Below are positions 1 through 12,109 of a stretch of DNA of 64,000 nt, piece by piece. The notes beneath the pieces are model-generated. The model did no database searches. It was given only the letters and a program-made list of their open reading frames with translations, and was not told the DNA's origin. Position 1 is the first letter of the stretch. The number at the start of each line of letters is the position of its first letter. Source of the stretch: Raphanus sativus (taxonomy: Eukaryota; Streptophyta; Magnoliopsida; Brassicales; Brassicaceae); contig NC_079516.1 in NCBI RefSeq assembly GCF_000801105.2, forward strand, positions 27,999,043 to 28,063,042. The letters are read 5' to 3'. The position numbers and the translations under genes are program-made.

Positions 1-870
1 CAATTAAGTTGGTGGGAGATTAGCAATCCTATTACCAAAAAAAAACCAAATCGAATCAGATGCCAAATTAAAAAAATCAAATCTTGCTAACCTAAAGTGG
101 TGGTCAATCAATCTCCCGATCTGCCCATCCTGTCGCAAAATGCATCAAATCAAGAACGATCTAAACGACGAAGAGACCGATTAAAAGAAGAAAAATAAAA
201 TTGAGAGAGATGGTGGTTACCCGGAAAGAATCAAGATCAAATTGTAAAAAAAAAACGTATCTTCGTCGAAATTGAAAACTTATTAGATGGGTGGGTGTCT
301 TTTCCTATGCACGATTCTCAGTCTTCCTTCTCGTTTTTGTTTTTTAAAAATGGCAAAAAGTTTTCTCCGGACAAATGAAATGGAAAAGAAGATAATTTTT
401 GTATTATTTAGAAAACTAAACACATAAGCGACGATGGGGCAAGGAGAAGATAAGAGACGTTCAGATTTCATGTGACATTTGTTTTCTTCGATATTTTTTC
501 TTAAAATAATTGCAATTAAACGTTGAAAGATTTTGACCCCCATACACACAAGTTCCAAAATTGTAATTTAATTATTAAATAAAATTTTAATATTATAAAG
601 CTATTTCAAATTAATTTTAAGAGATTTTGACCCCTAAACAAACAAATCTAGTGCTCGTTTGGTATTATTTTAATTGGAGTTTAAGGTTTTTTCACAAAAA
701 TTAAAAAAAAACACAAAATTTTATGTAATTTATTTTGGTTATATAAAAATACCATTAAATAAAATTAGTTCAACCAATAAAAAAAGAGTTATTTGGGTAG
801 AAATGCACATAAGGAAAGTTATTTAGTTAAGAATGCAACATCTTCCTTATTTAGATAGCCAAACCAATAA
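1..870. other. non-genic AT-rich stretch
   Basis: I see no credible coding region on either strand. The only notable texture is a GACCCCC/GACCCCT-containing phrase repeated near 531-545 and 621-640, and an A/T-rich stretch from 560 to 870 just before the LINE fragment. The short minus-strand open frame at 283-558 has no recognisable domain and a composition like random AT-rich DNA. The left part could be upstream sequence of a gene outside the window, but nothing here shows that. Confidence 0.5.
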
Positions 871-1865
871 GTTTTTGTAACGTGGCTTTTAAGATTATAA
901 CAAAGATTCTAGCCAAACGGTTCAAAAAGATCCTCCTGATGCTTATCTCAGAAAGGCAGGCAGCCTTTATTGAAGGAAGGATCATACATGATAATATCTT
1001 AGTGGCTCATGAGTTACTTCACACTCTGAACTTAACTAACAAATGCTCTGAGGAATTTATAGCATTGAAGACCGATATCTTTAAAGCGTATGATCGTGTA
1101 GAGTGGTCTTTCTTAAAGATGGTGTTGAACAGAGCATTGGAGCAAACTGGTAATGGTCTGTGTCACATCTGCTCAGTATCAGGTTCTGATTAATGGGACA
1201 CCATATGGGGATATCAAGCCATCAAGAGGCTTGTGACAAGGGGACCCGATTTCACTATATCTCTTTGTTATATGTACTGAAATGTTGGTGCAAATGTTAA
1301 GGAGGTCAGAACAAAGAGGAGATATTACGGGCTTGAAGGTAGTTAGAGGTGCTCCTGCTATTTCTCATTTGTTGTATGTGGATGATAGCTTGTTTTATTG
1401 CAAAGGAAATAATAGAGAGCTTGATCCCTAAACCGCATTCTGAGTACCTATAGCTTTGCTTCTGGTCAAAGGATCAATTATCAGAAATCGTGCATCTATT
1501 TTGGCAAAAATATTCCCCGGGAGAGGCGGGATCAGATCAAAACTTCGATGAGGATAGAACAGGAGGGAGGGGCGGGCATCTATTTGGGACTACCTGAAGC
1601 TTTTGGAGGGTCAAAGGTGTCTATACTTAGCTACCTGAAGGAGAGAATGAGCGAGAGAGTACAAGGTTGGCAGACGAGATTCATGTGTCCAGCTGGTAAA
1701 GAGGTGATGTTAAAAGCGGTAGCTCTGGCCCTCCCAACCTATACGTTGTCGTGTTTTCTTCTGCCCAAGACAGTCTGTAGGAAGATTGTGTCCATTATGT
1801 CGGAATTTTGGTGGAGGAACATGAAGGAGAACAAAGGCATTCATTGGAAGAGCTGGGAACATCTG

Positions 1866-2214
1866 TGTAACATCCCGAGTTGTGATATGTGAAAAGGCTT
1901 AAGAGAATTGATTTGGCTACCTATGTCACCAAAGTTGACTTACCTTTTCCGTCACACATCCGTTTAGAACTCCAGAGTTAAGCGTGCTTGAGCTGGAGTA
2001 GTGGAATGATGGATGACCTATCGGGAAGTGATTCGCGATACCGTGTAAGTGAGGTCAAAAGCACGGGAAAATGTCGGGTGATGATTGCAGGGTCAGTAAA
2101 CAATGATTTCGAGCTTTAGAAAATTAACTACCGAACGTCGGATGGGATGTAACCCATGGGCCGAGAGAGCGGGCGTGGGTGGCCCATTAACCATGGGCGG
2201 GTCGGAGCGTTACA
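1866..2214 (+). mobile_element. Cassandra-type TRIM solo LTR inserted in the LINE
   Basis: A 349-bp insert interrupts the LINE reading frame. It begins TGTAACATCC and ends GCGTTACA, so it has TGTAAC/GTTACA inverted ends. It is flanked by a perfect 5-bp target duplication, ATCTG, at 1861-1865 and 2215-2219. Skipping the insert and one ATCTG rejoins the LINE frame (...WKSWEHL to NKPKANRGLGF...). The middle carries a 5S rRNA-like region, the hallmark of Cassandra terminal-repeat retrotransposons in miniature. No second LTR or internal region is present, so this is a solo LTR left by recombination. Orientation follows the 5S-like strand. Confidence 0.88.
1956..2046 (+). pseudogene. 5S rRNA-like segment inside the Cassandra LTR
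   Basis: The segment around GAACTCCAGAGTTAAGCGTG (1968-1987) and GGATGACCTATCGGGAAGTG (2011-2030) closely follows the central and 3' part of plant 5S rRNA. That part includes the A-box (AGTTAAGCGTGCTTG) and the C-box-like region, which form the internal RNA polymerase III promoter. The match fades at the 5' end and the extreme 3' end. This is not a genomic 5S gene but the captured 5S-like domain known from Cassandra LTRs. Whether it still binds TFIIIA cannot be judged from sequence alone. Confidence 0.8.
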
Positions 2215-2690
2215 ATCTGAATAAGCCGAAAGCAAATAGAGGGTTAGGCTTCAAAGATATCGAAGCTTTCAACCTAACATTACTTGGGAAGCAACTGTGG
2301 AGAATGCTGTCATTTAAGGATTCATCTTGTGGCTAGCAATGTTAAACTGGTTATCAACCTTAGATAAAATGGCAAGATGGATGTGTCCTCTGTAACTCTT
2401 CTCCAGAGTCGTGTAACCACTTGTTCGACTGCTCTTATTCGTCACAAATTTCGGAGTTTCTTGTGCTAGGAATCTAAAACACTCATATACAACCAAGTGG
2501 TCAGAACTCAAATGAGATCATATTAGACATGGGGCTTGGAATTGTGAAAGCTTTCTGCCTTTGTTATACTTCGCAATGTGCTGTGCATGTATTATGGAGG
2601 AGAGAAACAGAAGAAGACATGGCAAAACTTATGTGCAGGTGCAAGTGCTTAAAAGAATATTTGAGAAGAATGTTAGGAACAAATTAAGTC

Positions 2691-3340
2691 TCCTCTCAAA
2701 AAAGGAGTTAAGAATCTGAGTGCTACATTTGATGTAAAAAAAGTTTTCTTGATCAATACAAATTTAACATTCAATTAAAAAAGTGGTATCAGAGAAAATT
2801 CGTCTTTGACAAGGGGAGATTCTGTTCAAAGACTAATCCTCTGGGGTAAAACGCTCCATCTTCCTCAGTTGAGTAAACTATATTATCATGATTGCAGAAA
2901 ATGAGATATTTAAGAGCGACTTGATCCCCAACGAGAAGAAAGCTTCAATTCGGTTGAATCCTATTGATAAGTATTGATTAGGGTCTAGGGATCGTGTTGA
3001 CTGTAGTGTTGTCATGAAAGCTACCTACCATTTTAGTTTTACGTCCAATGCTTCGTTTCTCCTTTATAAAAAAGAAATCAAAATGAGTGTTTTAAGAGGC
3101 ACTACGATCACGGCAATACTCTTGACAAGATAAGATAGATTTTAATACCAAAACAACGAGCATGATTAGCCAAATTACTTCTTTTGGACACAATGTGGCT
3201 TTTAAATTTGATTCAAGGAAAAACAAACGACATCAAATCAAGTTTTTAAATAAAACATATCAAGTTTGAAGGGTGGATGGGAGAAGCACAAACCATATGT
3301 CAAAGAATCATCCTACATAAAAAGAAGTCTCCAATTGGGT
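2691..3340. other. non-genic stretch downstream of the PABP gene
   Basis: No gene seen. At 2784-2794 there is TGGTATCAGAG, which resembles a primer-binding site for initiator-Met tRNA in LTR retrotransposons. About 110 bp upstream a TGTTAGGAAC motif (from about 2669) could be an LTR start. No matching second LTR was found, so at best this is a remnant. The segment from about 3260 to 3407 is probably the 3' UTR of the PABP gene on the minus strand. Confidence 0.35.
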
Positions 3341-3407
3341 ATGGAAAAGACAAAAGCCACACTTCGAAAACTGTATTTTCCCAATCCAACCAGAAGACGA
3401 AGAACAC

Positions 3408-6400
3408 TTAAGAGACAAGGTTGTCGTTGAGGTTCAAAGAGGCAAGCTGCTCGGCTGCACCACCCGCAGCAACACTTCTGAGAACGTCCATAGCCTCGGC
3501 TACTTTAGCCTTGAGAGCTTCAGGTGACTCCAAGAGATGGAGCACTTCGGTTTGATCCATCTCCAAAAGCATCCCAGTCACTTTAGCCGCAGACTCTGCC
3601 TCAAGCTGCTCCACAAGCGGATACAGATTCTCACCCAGCATCTACACACATCACAACTTCATAATCAACATCTAACAACCAAACCACACATTAGATTAAA
3701 AAAAAAAAAAGCTTTCTCACCGTCCTCTGGTGTTCTGGAGAAGCATTAGCAAGAGATGTAGCCAAAGCTCCAATAGGAACATGTTGAGAAAGCACAGGGT
3801 CACGTAACGGCATAGTTATAGGTATCTCATTTGGAAGCATTCCAGGAACATCAGGTGGACCACCACTTCCACGGCCTTGCGAGTAGCGGAACGTGCGACC
3901 CCTCGGGTGCATCTAATTATTTAAGATTATCATGAAACCTCCTACTAAGGTTTAACCAAAATATAACTACGATTGAGAAGGAGAAGAACCTGGTGCTGCT
4001 GCTGCTGCTGCATCATCATGGGAACTTGCTGCTGCTGATGATGATGAGATTGCTGGATCCCTCCAGGGCGTCTACCTCCAGGACGCTGCTGAACCATTGG
4101 CATGAAGAAATTGTGCATTGGTCCCCCACCGGGTCTCATTCCTGGAACCATCTGCTGCTGGTAGCCAAACCCGGTCTATCATGTACAAATCACCCAAACA
4201 GTTAACAGGAAAACTATCTGTAAAACCAACTAATGTTCGTACATGGAAAAATGTTCCTCGGTAATTAAAAGTAGTGCTAGGTATTAGGAAAAAGAAATAC
4301 CTGTGGAGGAATCATAGGAGGAGGTGCCTGACCATAAAACATTTGTTGTCCAATACCTGGACCACCAGGGGGATACATCTGCAATCGAGGAGCAACAGAT
4401 GGTGGCATTGCACCCGGTCTCATTTGGGAAAACTGAGCCTGTTTGCATCATGGCATATATATAAGTTATTACAACTTTCACGACCACACAATTAAAAGGA
4501 ATACATAAAACTCCAAAAGCCATCATCCAAATTTTAGATCATAGGATGCAGAGCAGTTTAAAGCGCAGCCATATATGGCATTTCTTTGTTACTTAATACA
4601 TTATTATACAAGTATAACTAGGGAAAAAAAAACCTATTGTTATTTATTGTGAAGGTAACTACTAGTTCATGATCGATATAGATACATCATGAGTCGGGTG
4701 ACTCGGACATTGACTATCTAGATGCATCTCTTTGTTAGGGATGGAAACTGTAAACAGACATGCCATTGTCACTCAACATTGACGGGTCAAATTGCTTAAG
4801 ATGGGAAATATACAAACAAAAGAGCCTGTCCAAAGCATATTTAAGAAAACAAACCTGGAGTCTGGCCTTTCTGTCCTCCTTTCTTTGAGCAACAGCAACA
4901 TAGAGAGGTTTGTTTTCAATCATTTTACCACTCATCTCTGACATCTGTACAAGTACCCACTGTTAGTAAAAGCTCAAGAGATATCTTTGCTCATGAATGA
5001 GCTCCGCATGATACTACAATTGGCTTACAGCTTTGGTTGCTTCTTCAGGTGTTGAGAATGCTACAAAACCAGAGCCCCTGCTTATGCCATTCGGATCCCG
5101 CATCACCTATTATGTTTTCCAGAAGGAGAATTTATATATGCAATCGACAGGGTATAGTACAATTTAGATTAGCAGTGAAGGGTAATATTATTAGACCTTG
5201 CAAGATGTAACAGTGCCATAAGATGTAAAAAGCTCCTTCAGTTTCTCGTCAGAGACGCTGTCATCTAAATTCTTAACATACAAGTTACAGCTTTGAAACT
5301 TGTCTGCAGCTTCCCTCAAACTCTGCTCATACCGAACCTTTAGCTCGGTTTCCCTTTCATTCTTCTTTTGGGCTCTACCAACATACCATTCCTTATCATC
5401 AAACGTCTTCCCATTCAGAGCTTCCACAGCCTTAGCAGCATCATCGGCATTGTCAAAGTTGACAAACCCAAAGCCCTTTGACTTCCCATCTCCATCTTTC
5501 ATCACCACCGCACTTGTAATGTTTCCAAACTCACCGAAAGTGTTCTTCAAATCATCATCAGTGGTTGATTCAGCAAGATTCTTCACATACACATTGGTGA
5601 ATTTTGTTACGTTAGCAGTAGAGTCTCTTTCTTGCCTCCTGAGGAAAGGTCCAACATACACTTGCTTATCATTCAGTAACATGCCGTTCAATTGAGCCAT
5701 AGCTTTCTGGGCAGATTCCTCAGTTTCATATTGCACAAACCCATAGCCTTTCGATTGCCCTGAAGAGTCCACAGCTACCTTGCACGAGATAATGCTCCCG
5801 AACGCAGAAAACGTATCATGCAACGCTTTGTGGTCTATGGACTTGTCCAGATTCTGCCAATATATAACCAAGTTTAACACAGGAAGGAGACAAAGAAGAA
5901 AAAAGTCAAAAGGAACAAAAAGGACAATTGGTCGGGATGTTGGAAAAACAGACGCAAAAGAATACCTTGATGAATATGTTTCCTGCGCCACTTCGGCGAA
6001 CACTAGGATCACGACGAGAGTACATAACCCTGACAGGTCTTCCATTAAGAGGAATGTAGTTCAGCTCCTGAATCGCTCTAGCAGCTGCCAAAGAAACGCA
6101 ACATAACAGCCCTTAGCAAGGATAAATTTTTATAGCAAAAGAAGACCAAATACAAAGTGCACATTTGTTACTTGATGCAATTTCTGTTTAAGGCAAGGCA
6201 CTTTCTTGACAAGAAACAAATACACAAACTGATTTTTCTTGAACCTAATCAGAGGTAGGAAAGATCTCTACTCGCAACATTGATAAAGGCACAATCTTTA
6301 TTTATGCAGTTTCTGCTTAAGACAATACACTTTCTAAACAACAAACAATTGAAAAAGACAACCTTTTGAAAAAAGACAACAAACTTTGATATGAATTTTC

Positions 6401-6885
6401 CTGAACCCAATCTTGGTAGCAAATATAGTGCATTATTCCCCCAAAAACATAGTGTCTTAATCTTGATAAAAACCCTAAAAAGAAAAACCCTTTTTTCAAT
6501 CTACTATTTTCCTAACACAGTACTACTACACAAGTGAGAAACAAAATCCAGAATAGCTTTTTAAATCTTCAAACCAAATAAAAGTTAAAATGGTATAAAT
6601 TTAAAATAATATCAAAAATCAATAACAGTAAATCAGAGAGAAGCCTAACTAACCATCTTGGGGACTGGTGAAGTTGACATAAGCATAACCGAGAGATCTC
6701 CGAGTAGCCAAATCCCTACAGACACGAACCGACACAACTTGACCCATCTGGCTAAACGCCTCGAAAAGCTGCGAGTCCGTGACATTCGCATCCACATCTC
6801 CGACATAAAGCGACGTCGTACCAAACTGAGCACCCCCTGCTCCCGAACCGTTTGGATTTTGACTTTGAGGTTGAACCTGAGCCAT
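3408..6885 (-). CDS. PAB: cytoplasmic poly(A)-binding protein (PAB2/PAB8 class)
   Basis: The protein binds poly(A) tails and contacts translation and deadenylation factors in the cytoplasm. Nine exons with GT-AG borders fit one 641-residue frame: 6654-6885, 5966-6084, 5197-5853, 5029-5106, 4855-4944, 4301-4438, 3990-4175, 3721-3912, 3408-3641. Four RRMs are seen (starting near residues 25, 112, 205 and 306; RNP1-like [31 protein letters not shown]). A Gln/His/Met/Pro/Gly-rich linker runs from about 393 to 550, and a C-terminal MLLE/PABC domain contains KVTGMLLEM at 584-592. Length and order are normal for plant PABPs. The N-terminal half reads like Arabidopsis PAB2 and the C-terminus like PAB8 (memory-based comparison). 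Intron 1 is long (569 bp). No disabling change was seen, so it is probably functional. Confidence 0.95.
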
Positions 6886-7340
6886 CCTTCTTTTTTTGGA
6901 GTGTTTTTTTATTTGCTCTTCTTCTCTCCCCTCTCGTTTATTTCAGAGCAATCAAAATATCGAAACGAAAGAAGAGCGCAATAGAGAGAAACTGAAGCAG
7001 AGAAGATAGTTTGGTCTTTTTTTATTTAAATGAGTTTTATGGATATTTAGAGGATGAGAGGGGAGAAGACAAGGGTAAGAGCAGTTGCCGGCGGCAAAGC
7101 CTGCGGCGGCGCGTGCTCGACGATAGTTTGGTGAGAGGTTCGTGGGGGGGGGGGGAATCTGAAGACAGATAGCTGCGAAGAGGAAAGAGAGAGAGACACC
7201 ACGTTTCCTATTTATCCTTTTTTTTATAATTGCTTTAATCGAACCCCAGAAAAATGTCAAAGAGCCAAAGAGGTGTCTGCCATAAATCTCAACCGTTGGC
7301 TCAGTTCTGAAATAGACGTTGGGATTTTACAGTTCGTAAA
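6886..7340 (-). promoter_or_regulatory. PABP 5' UTR and proximal promoter
   Basis: Directly upstream of the PABP start codon, the minus strand is GA-rich (GAGGGGAGAGAAGAAGAGC, about 6922-6940). This is common in 5' leaders of plant translation genes. A run of ten or more G on the plus strand (about 7145-7155) and GA repeats near 7175-7195 follow. I could not fix a TATA box or start site. Only about 460 bp separate the start codon from the first transposon of the left cluster, so the promoter is probably short. Confidence 0.4.
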
Positions 7341-7343
7341 ATT

Positions 7344-7740
7344 GACTCATGAGTGATGAATTTATTAGGTATAAATGAAAATCCATCATTATTTATATTC
7401 ATTGGATTAGATTTTAATATTTGTCAAATCCTTTCCTGTTTATTCAATGACTACTGAAATCTACTGTTATTAAATTAAATTTCATATTTGATTCAATAAT
7501 TTTAAAAGGATTTCTATTTAAAATACAAAATATAAATTCAAATAAATCACGATCAAATAATCATTTTACAATTCAAATTTACTGCACTATAAATTTTTGC
7601 TATAAGAAATTATAAAAATAATACACTATAAAGAAATAATATTTTCTGCTAAAAAAAAATAAACAGTATTAAAAATCTAATCCAATAAATATAAATAATG
7701 AAGGATTTTATTTGAACCTAATAAATTCATCACTCATGAA
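7344..7740. mobile_element. MITE with long terminal inverted repeats
   Basis: The left end (CTCATGAGTGATGAATTTAT..., 7346 to about 7420) is repeated inverted at the right end (...ATAAATTCATCACTCATGAA, about 7665-7740). The two arms stay similar for about 70 bp, through ATTATTTATATTCATTGG and its counterpart ATTATTTATATTTATTGG. The AT-rich middle has no coding capacity. This is a short foldback element of about 395 bp. The target duplication is unclear, partly because a Harbinger element is inserted exactly at its right edge, so I leave the superfamily open. Confidence 0.7.
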
Positions 7741-9239
7741 TTAGGGGGGTTATTGGTTTTAGAATTCTGAAAGAATTCTAAAATTTTAAGAATCTATTGT
7801 TATTGGTTTATGGACTTTTAAAATCTTTCCAAAATCCATTGTTATTGGTTTTAAGACTTTTAAATTCTATTCAAATCTTTTATTATTCAAAAAGTTTAGT
7901 TATTGTTGATTTTGTTATTCTATTAAATTCTCTTATTATTGGAAGGTAAATTCTTTATGTTTTTACTCATAAGACTAGATTTTGAAAATACCATGTATAC
8001 ACATAAGATTTTAAAATCTGTGTAATAATAAAAACATACACGTATGGCATACTCATCAGTCTCTGTAACTCATTATATATTTTTCTTGTTTGACTAATGA
8101 TATACGACATTGTCGGTGAACTTTCGTTTGATAAAACAACCATTTGGTACAATAATGATGAAGATACCAAAATCATATAACAGTCATCTGGGAAGAAAAC
8201 AAACAAAAAGTCATAGGAAAAAAAAAGAATAGAAACATACCAAACGTAACACAAATAAACGACCAAGATGTATTTGGAATCAAATGCTGGTATAGACCAG
8301 AAGGTGCCAAAAAAATCTGATATGGACCACTTGTATTTTTATTTAAAAATGAATTAAAAATAATTCGAAAATAAGACAAAAAGACCATAAAACCTAAGAA
8401 CTTAAACTTATTTACATAACCCAACCATTTAAACCCACTAACCCGACCCGACTTGCTAACCCTAAATTCCCAATCTCTCCCATTTTCTTCGATTTCAAAG
8501 CACTGAAACACCTATAACCAACCCACGATTCTATTCCTCAATTTCTCAACTTGATTTCCATTTCAAAACACCCAGATCAAGCATCAATAATCCAACAGTG
8601 TGTTTCATTCAACAATGTCACCAAAAACAAGACTCGCCGAGATGAAAGAGAAAGAAGGAGTGCCGGAGAAGGTGACAGACGAGTCGCCGGCGAAGAAAAA
8701 AAAATCTGCGACGGAATCGAAGAAAAAAGCTATGGCGGAGGCAAAGAAGAAGGATTCCACCATAGAAAAAAGAAAAGCAGCGGTGAAAAAAAGAAGAGAG
8801 GCCATGAAGAGGAAGAGAGTGGCGAAGAAGAAGAGTAGTGAAGTGGAGAAGAAGAAGAGGAGTGAAACCGCAGAGAAGAGGAAGCGAGACAGTAGTGCCG
8901 ACGTTGGATCCTCACCGAGTCCAACGAAGAGGGCTCGGAACACCGCTTCTCCACCGGAACATCACGGCGAGAATTCCCCGACACCATCAGCGGAATTGCC
9001 TTCTCAGGTCGATATAGATGGTACACCAAGCCAAGCGCTTCCGAGTCAGCCACAGAGATCACCTATTCAGGCACCTACTGAGGCGGATAATCCACTACAA
9101 CCTCCAGTTTCAGACACTTCCAGAAAGAGCCCTTCACGTCATGTAAACGACAACGATGAGGAGCTTAGATCTAACAACAGAGACTCACCCCCACCCGAGG
9201 CTGCCATTGACAATGAAGCGCAAAGAATGGTACACAATT

Positions 9240-9600
9240 CAATTTAAAATGGTTTTGATTGAGTGGTTCAACTAGTAATAATATGTTGTAACTAGTCAAA
9301 TAAATGAATGAAACTAAAAGAGTGAATATGGTGCAACTGAAAATAATATGTTATAAACATAATGCGTGCAACTAGTATAAATTGTCTTACTGGTACAACT
9401 ACACATCTTATACGTAGTCTGACAGGTACAACTAGAGAAGTATTACTTGTGCAACTCATTTAGTTTATTATGTATAACTGGTTTAACTAGATGGTGTTGT
9501 TTTCCTAATAACTAGGCTTACTGGTACAACCAGTAATATTTTTTTTAGTTTAATTAGTGTAACTGGTACAACTAAGTGATTTTGTGTTGTATAACTCAGT
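9240..9600. repeat. degenerate TACAACTAGT-type motif array in intron 1 of the DUF1985 gene
   Basis: Variants of (G)GTACAACTAGT or GTGCAACTAGT recur every 20-60 bp. Examples are CAACTAGTAATA near 9267, GTGCAACTAGTATAA near 9365, TGGTACAACTACACATC near 9391, GGTACAACTAGAG near 9424 and TGGTACAACTAAG near 9563. The same motif fills the other non-coding parts of MULE-1 (20700-21470 and 22925-23260) but not its exons. Confidence 0.7.
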
Positions 9601-11839
9601 TATTTATTCAGTGTATTTTGTGTTTTAATTTTTGTTTTCAGCAGGTTGGAGAGGAGAGTATGGCCGTAGAACCAATGAGACCTGTTGATTTTTTCTTTCA
9701 GCCGAGTAAGTATGGGACGGTTTGTAAGCTCTCCTCAAGGTGCAGCCAACACGATTTTCTCGAGAAAATTGATAAATTTGAGGAGTCAGAGAAGAGTTGG
9801 TTTAAGAATCACCCTCAGTTCAAGCATTTATTTCACATGGATTGTTGCCAATATAGAAAGGTTCAGGGACTGTGGATGTTGCTACTTCGTTGTATGCATA
9901 CGAAAAAGGATCGACAAGCTTGGTTTGGAGTAAACGGTGTTCCAATTAGATACTCAATCAGAGAACATGCACTCCTCTCTGGTTTACACTGTGGAACATA
10001 CCCTGAAAACTATCCGAGCATAGAGAAGATGAAGTTTGCGAGCAAAGGGAGGATGAAGTTTGCGACAAAGCATTTTAAGCACTTGCAGAAGGAGACTACA
10101 AAGAAGAAGGGGAAGAAACAGGGTCTGAGAGTGACAGAAACGGATGTCTTAGAGAAGCTTCTGAAGATGAAGGCTGAGGAGGGTAGTGATGAGCGTTTGA
10201 AGATGGCGGTTCTTTACTTTTTGACCAGAGTAATAAGAGGAAGGTCAAGAAATGGGTACTTCATTGAGCCTTTCATTCTCCAGGCAGTAAATGATCTGGA
10301 TTTTTGCATTAAGTTTCCATGGGGCCGTTACACATTTGATGATTGCATGAAGGAGATTTTTCACTTTCGGGATCATTTTGCTATGAAAGAGCTCGAAGAT
10401 AATATGCAGTGGACATTTCCTGGGTTTATTAACCCTTTGGAGGTACATGGATTATATTTATCATAAGCATATTTGTTATTATATAACTAATATGATTGTG
10501 TGAAATGATGTGCAGATATTGGCTTTTGAATGTATCCCTGTCCTTAGGGAACGTTTCAGAGATCCTGATCCAAACTGTCTCCCAGATTGCCCAAGAATGT
10601 GCAAATGGAAGTACAAGAGGACTGGGACAACAGGGTTTCCATTAGAGGATATTTATCAAGCGCTTGGAAACACAAAGGTAAAAGATTTTAATTTTTAAGA
10701 ATTGTTTATGATATTTTTTCAAGTTCATATTTAGTTTTAAATGTGATTTGTTGTTGACCATATTTCAGGTGATTTCAAGTTCATGACTCTGGAAGAACGT
10801 GGAGCTGATAGATGATTTGGATAAGCAAGACATAGCCGTTGACGGTTGGAACCGGATCCTTGTAGAACCTGAGGGAAAAATATTTTGGGAGGATCTGTTC
10901 GAGATGGATGTGAGGACCCGGCGGACCAGACAACAACAGTCTGAGCCTCATCGTATCTTAGGACAGGCGGAAGAAAGGGTTTGTGAGGAACCCGAGGTAG
11001 GGGGAGAGCCCGGTCCTGAGAGTGTAAAAGAGTTGGAGTTGAGATTGAACAAGAGAATGGACGACGGATTTGCATTGAGGGACGAAACAATTCGTCTTCT
11101 GGCAGCAAGAGTAAAGGAGTTGGAACAAGACAAGATTCAAAGAGAAAATTGGCCATTCCAATTTGGTGAATATGAAACCGGTGAGGCTTCAAGAGGCGCA
11201 AGAAGAGGTAATTGGTTTTATAATTGCTTTAGTTTTGATATTGAATTTGCATTGGGTTTGTTTTGATGTTGAATTTGCTTTGGGTTTATTATGTCGTAGA
11301 TAATATTGGCGATTATGAGTATGAGAAGGATGGTGAGGTAGTGGCCGAGAAAGATGGTGAGAAGGAGGGCAGAGACAAGGATGGTGAGGTAATGGCCGAG
11401 AAAGATGGTGATAAAGAGGCTGAGAAAGATGGTGATGAACAGGCTGAGAAAGATGGTGACGAGACAGAGGCTGAGAAGGAGTACAAGACAGAAGCTGAAA
11501 AGGATGGCGAGAATGAGGGCGAGATAGAGGCTGAGAAGAAAGACGAGACAGAGACTCAGAAGGAGGGCGGGACAGAGGCTGACAAGGAGGGTAAGGAAGC
11601 TGAGAAGGGTGGCGACATAGAGGCTGACAAGATGATGGAAGGTAAGAATCTGTTGTAGATGTAATCTTTTTATGGAATTTAATTTGTTGTTTTATCTTGT
11701 AGATGATTATGCGGAAAACTCGCCATCTACACTTGAAGTGATGGCAGAAGCTGCTGAGAAATTCGAGAAAGAAGTTCATGAGAAGGCTGCTGCAAAGAAA
11801 GCTTCTGCAGAGAAGGTAGCTAGCACTACAAGAAAACAA

Positions 11840-12108
11840 CATTTTGGCGAGGAAAGTTAACGAGGAAATATAATCCTCGTAAATTTACGAGGAACTTACG
11901 AGGAATTTACAAAGAAAGAAATAAACCTCGTTATTTCCTCGTAAACTAACGAAGACAATATTTCGTCGTAAAGCCCACGTAAAGCTTGCATTATCTTTAC
12001 GAGGAAAAGTGGAAATATACTTTCCTCGTTAAATCAACGTAAATTTACGTCACCTTTACGAGGAAATGATATACGTGAACTTAACGAGGAATTTTAAAGC
12101 ACGTTTTT
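11840..12108. repeat. CACTA 5' subterminal repeats
   Basis: Short direct and inverted copies of (TT)(T)ACGAGGAAA and its complement TTTCCTCGT recur about a dozen times in 270 bp. Examples are AACGAGGAAATA, TTTACGAGGAAC and CCTCGTTATTTCCTCGT. In En/Spm, comparable subterminal repeats are bound by the TNPA protein, so by family analogy these are candidate binding sites for the protein encoded at 17888-19747. Confidence 0.75.
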
Positions 12109-12109
12109 T

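Larger units (their letters stand above)
875..2690 (+). mobile_element. 5'-truncated, degenerate LINE (non-LTR retrotransposon) reverse transcriptase
   Basis: The plus strand encodes, in broken frames, a plant LINE ORF2 reverse transcriptase. Visible blocks are TKILAKRFKKIL, ISERQAAFIEGR, TDIFKAYDRVEWSFL (885-1120), a GDPISPYLF-like block with an in-frame stop before the Gln (about 1230-1265), YVDD (1375-1386), YLGLPEAFGG and WQTRFMCPAGKEVMLKAVALALPTY (1548-1750), then NKPKANRGLGFKDIEAFN (2220-2280). Beyond 2370 a frameshifted CxxC...HxxxxC zinc ribbon typical of LINE C-termini can be followed. The 5' half (ORF1, endonuclease) is missing, as expected of a 5'-truncated insertion. A Cassandra solo LTR splits the RT at 1866-2214. 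Multiple stops and frameshifts make it a dead copy. Confidence 0.85.

Noticed and set aside
283..558. Minus-strand open frame of 91 codons near the left edge.
   Set aside because: No domain, AT-driven composition and no splice or promoter context; most likely chance.
2669..2830. Possible TRIM or LTR retrotransposon start with a PBS-like TGGTATCAGAG.
   Set aside because: No second LTR, no purine tract at the right place and no target duplication could be found.
8605..9062. Long minus-strand frames rich in Phe/Leu/Ser.
   Set aside because: Antisense shadow of the Lys-rich first exon of the DUF1985 gene (AAG codons read as CTT).
11189..11842. Minus-strand frame rich in Pro, His, Ser and Leu.
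   Set aside because: Shadow of the acidic GAG-GAT repeats of the plus-strand exon; it also crosses intron boundaries and the CACTA end.
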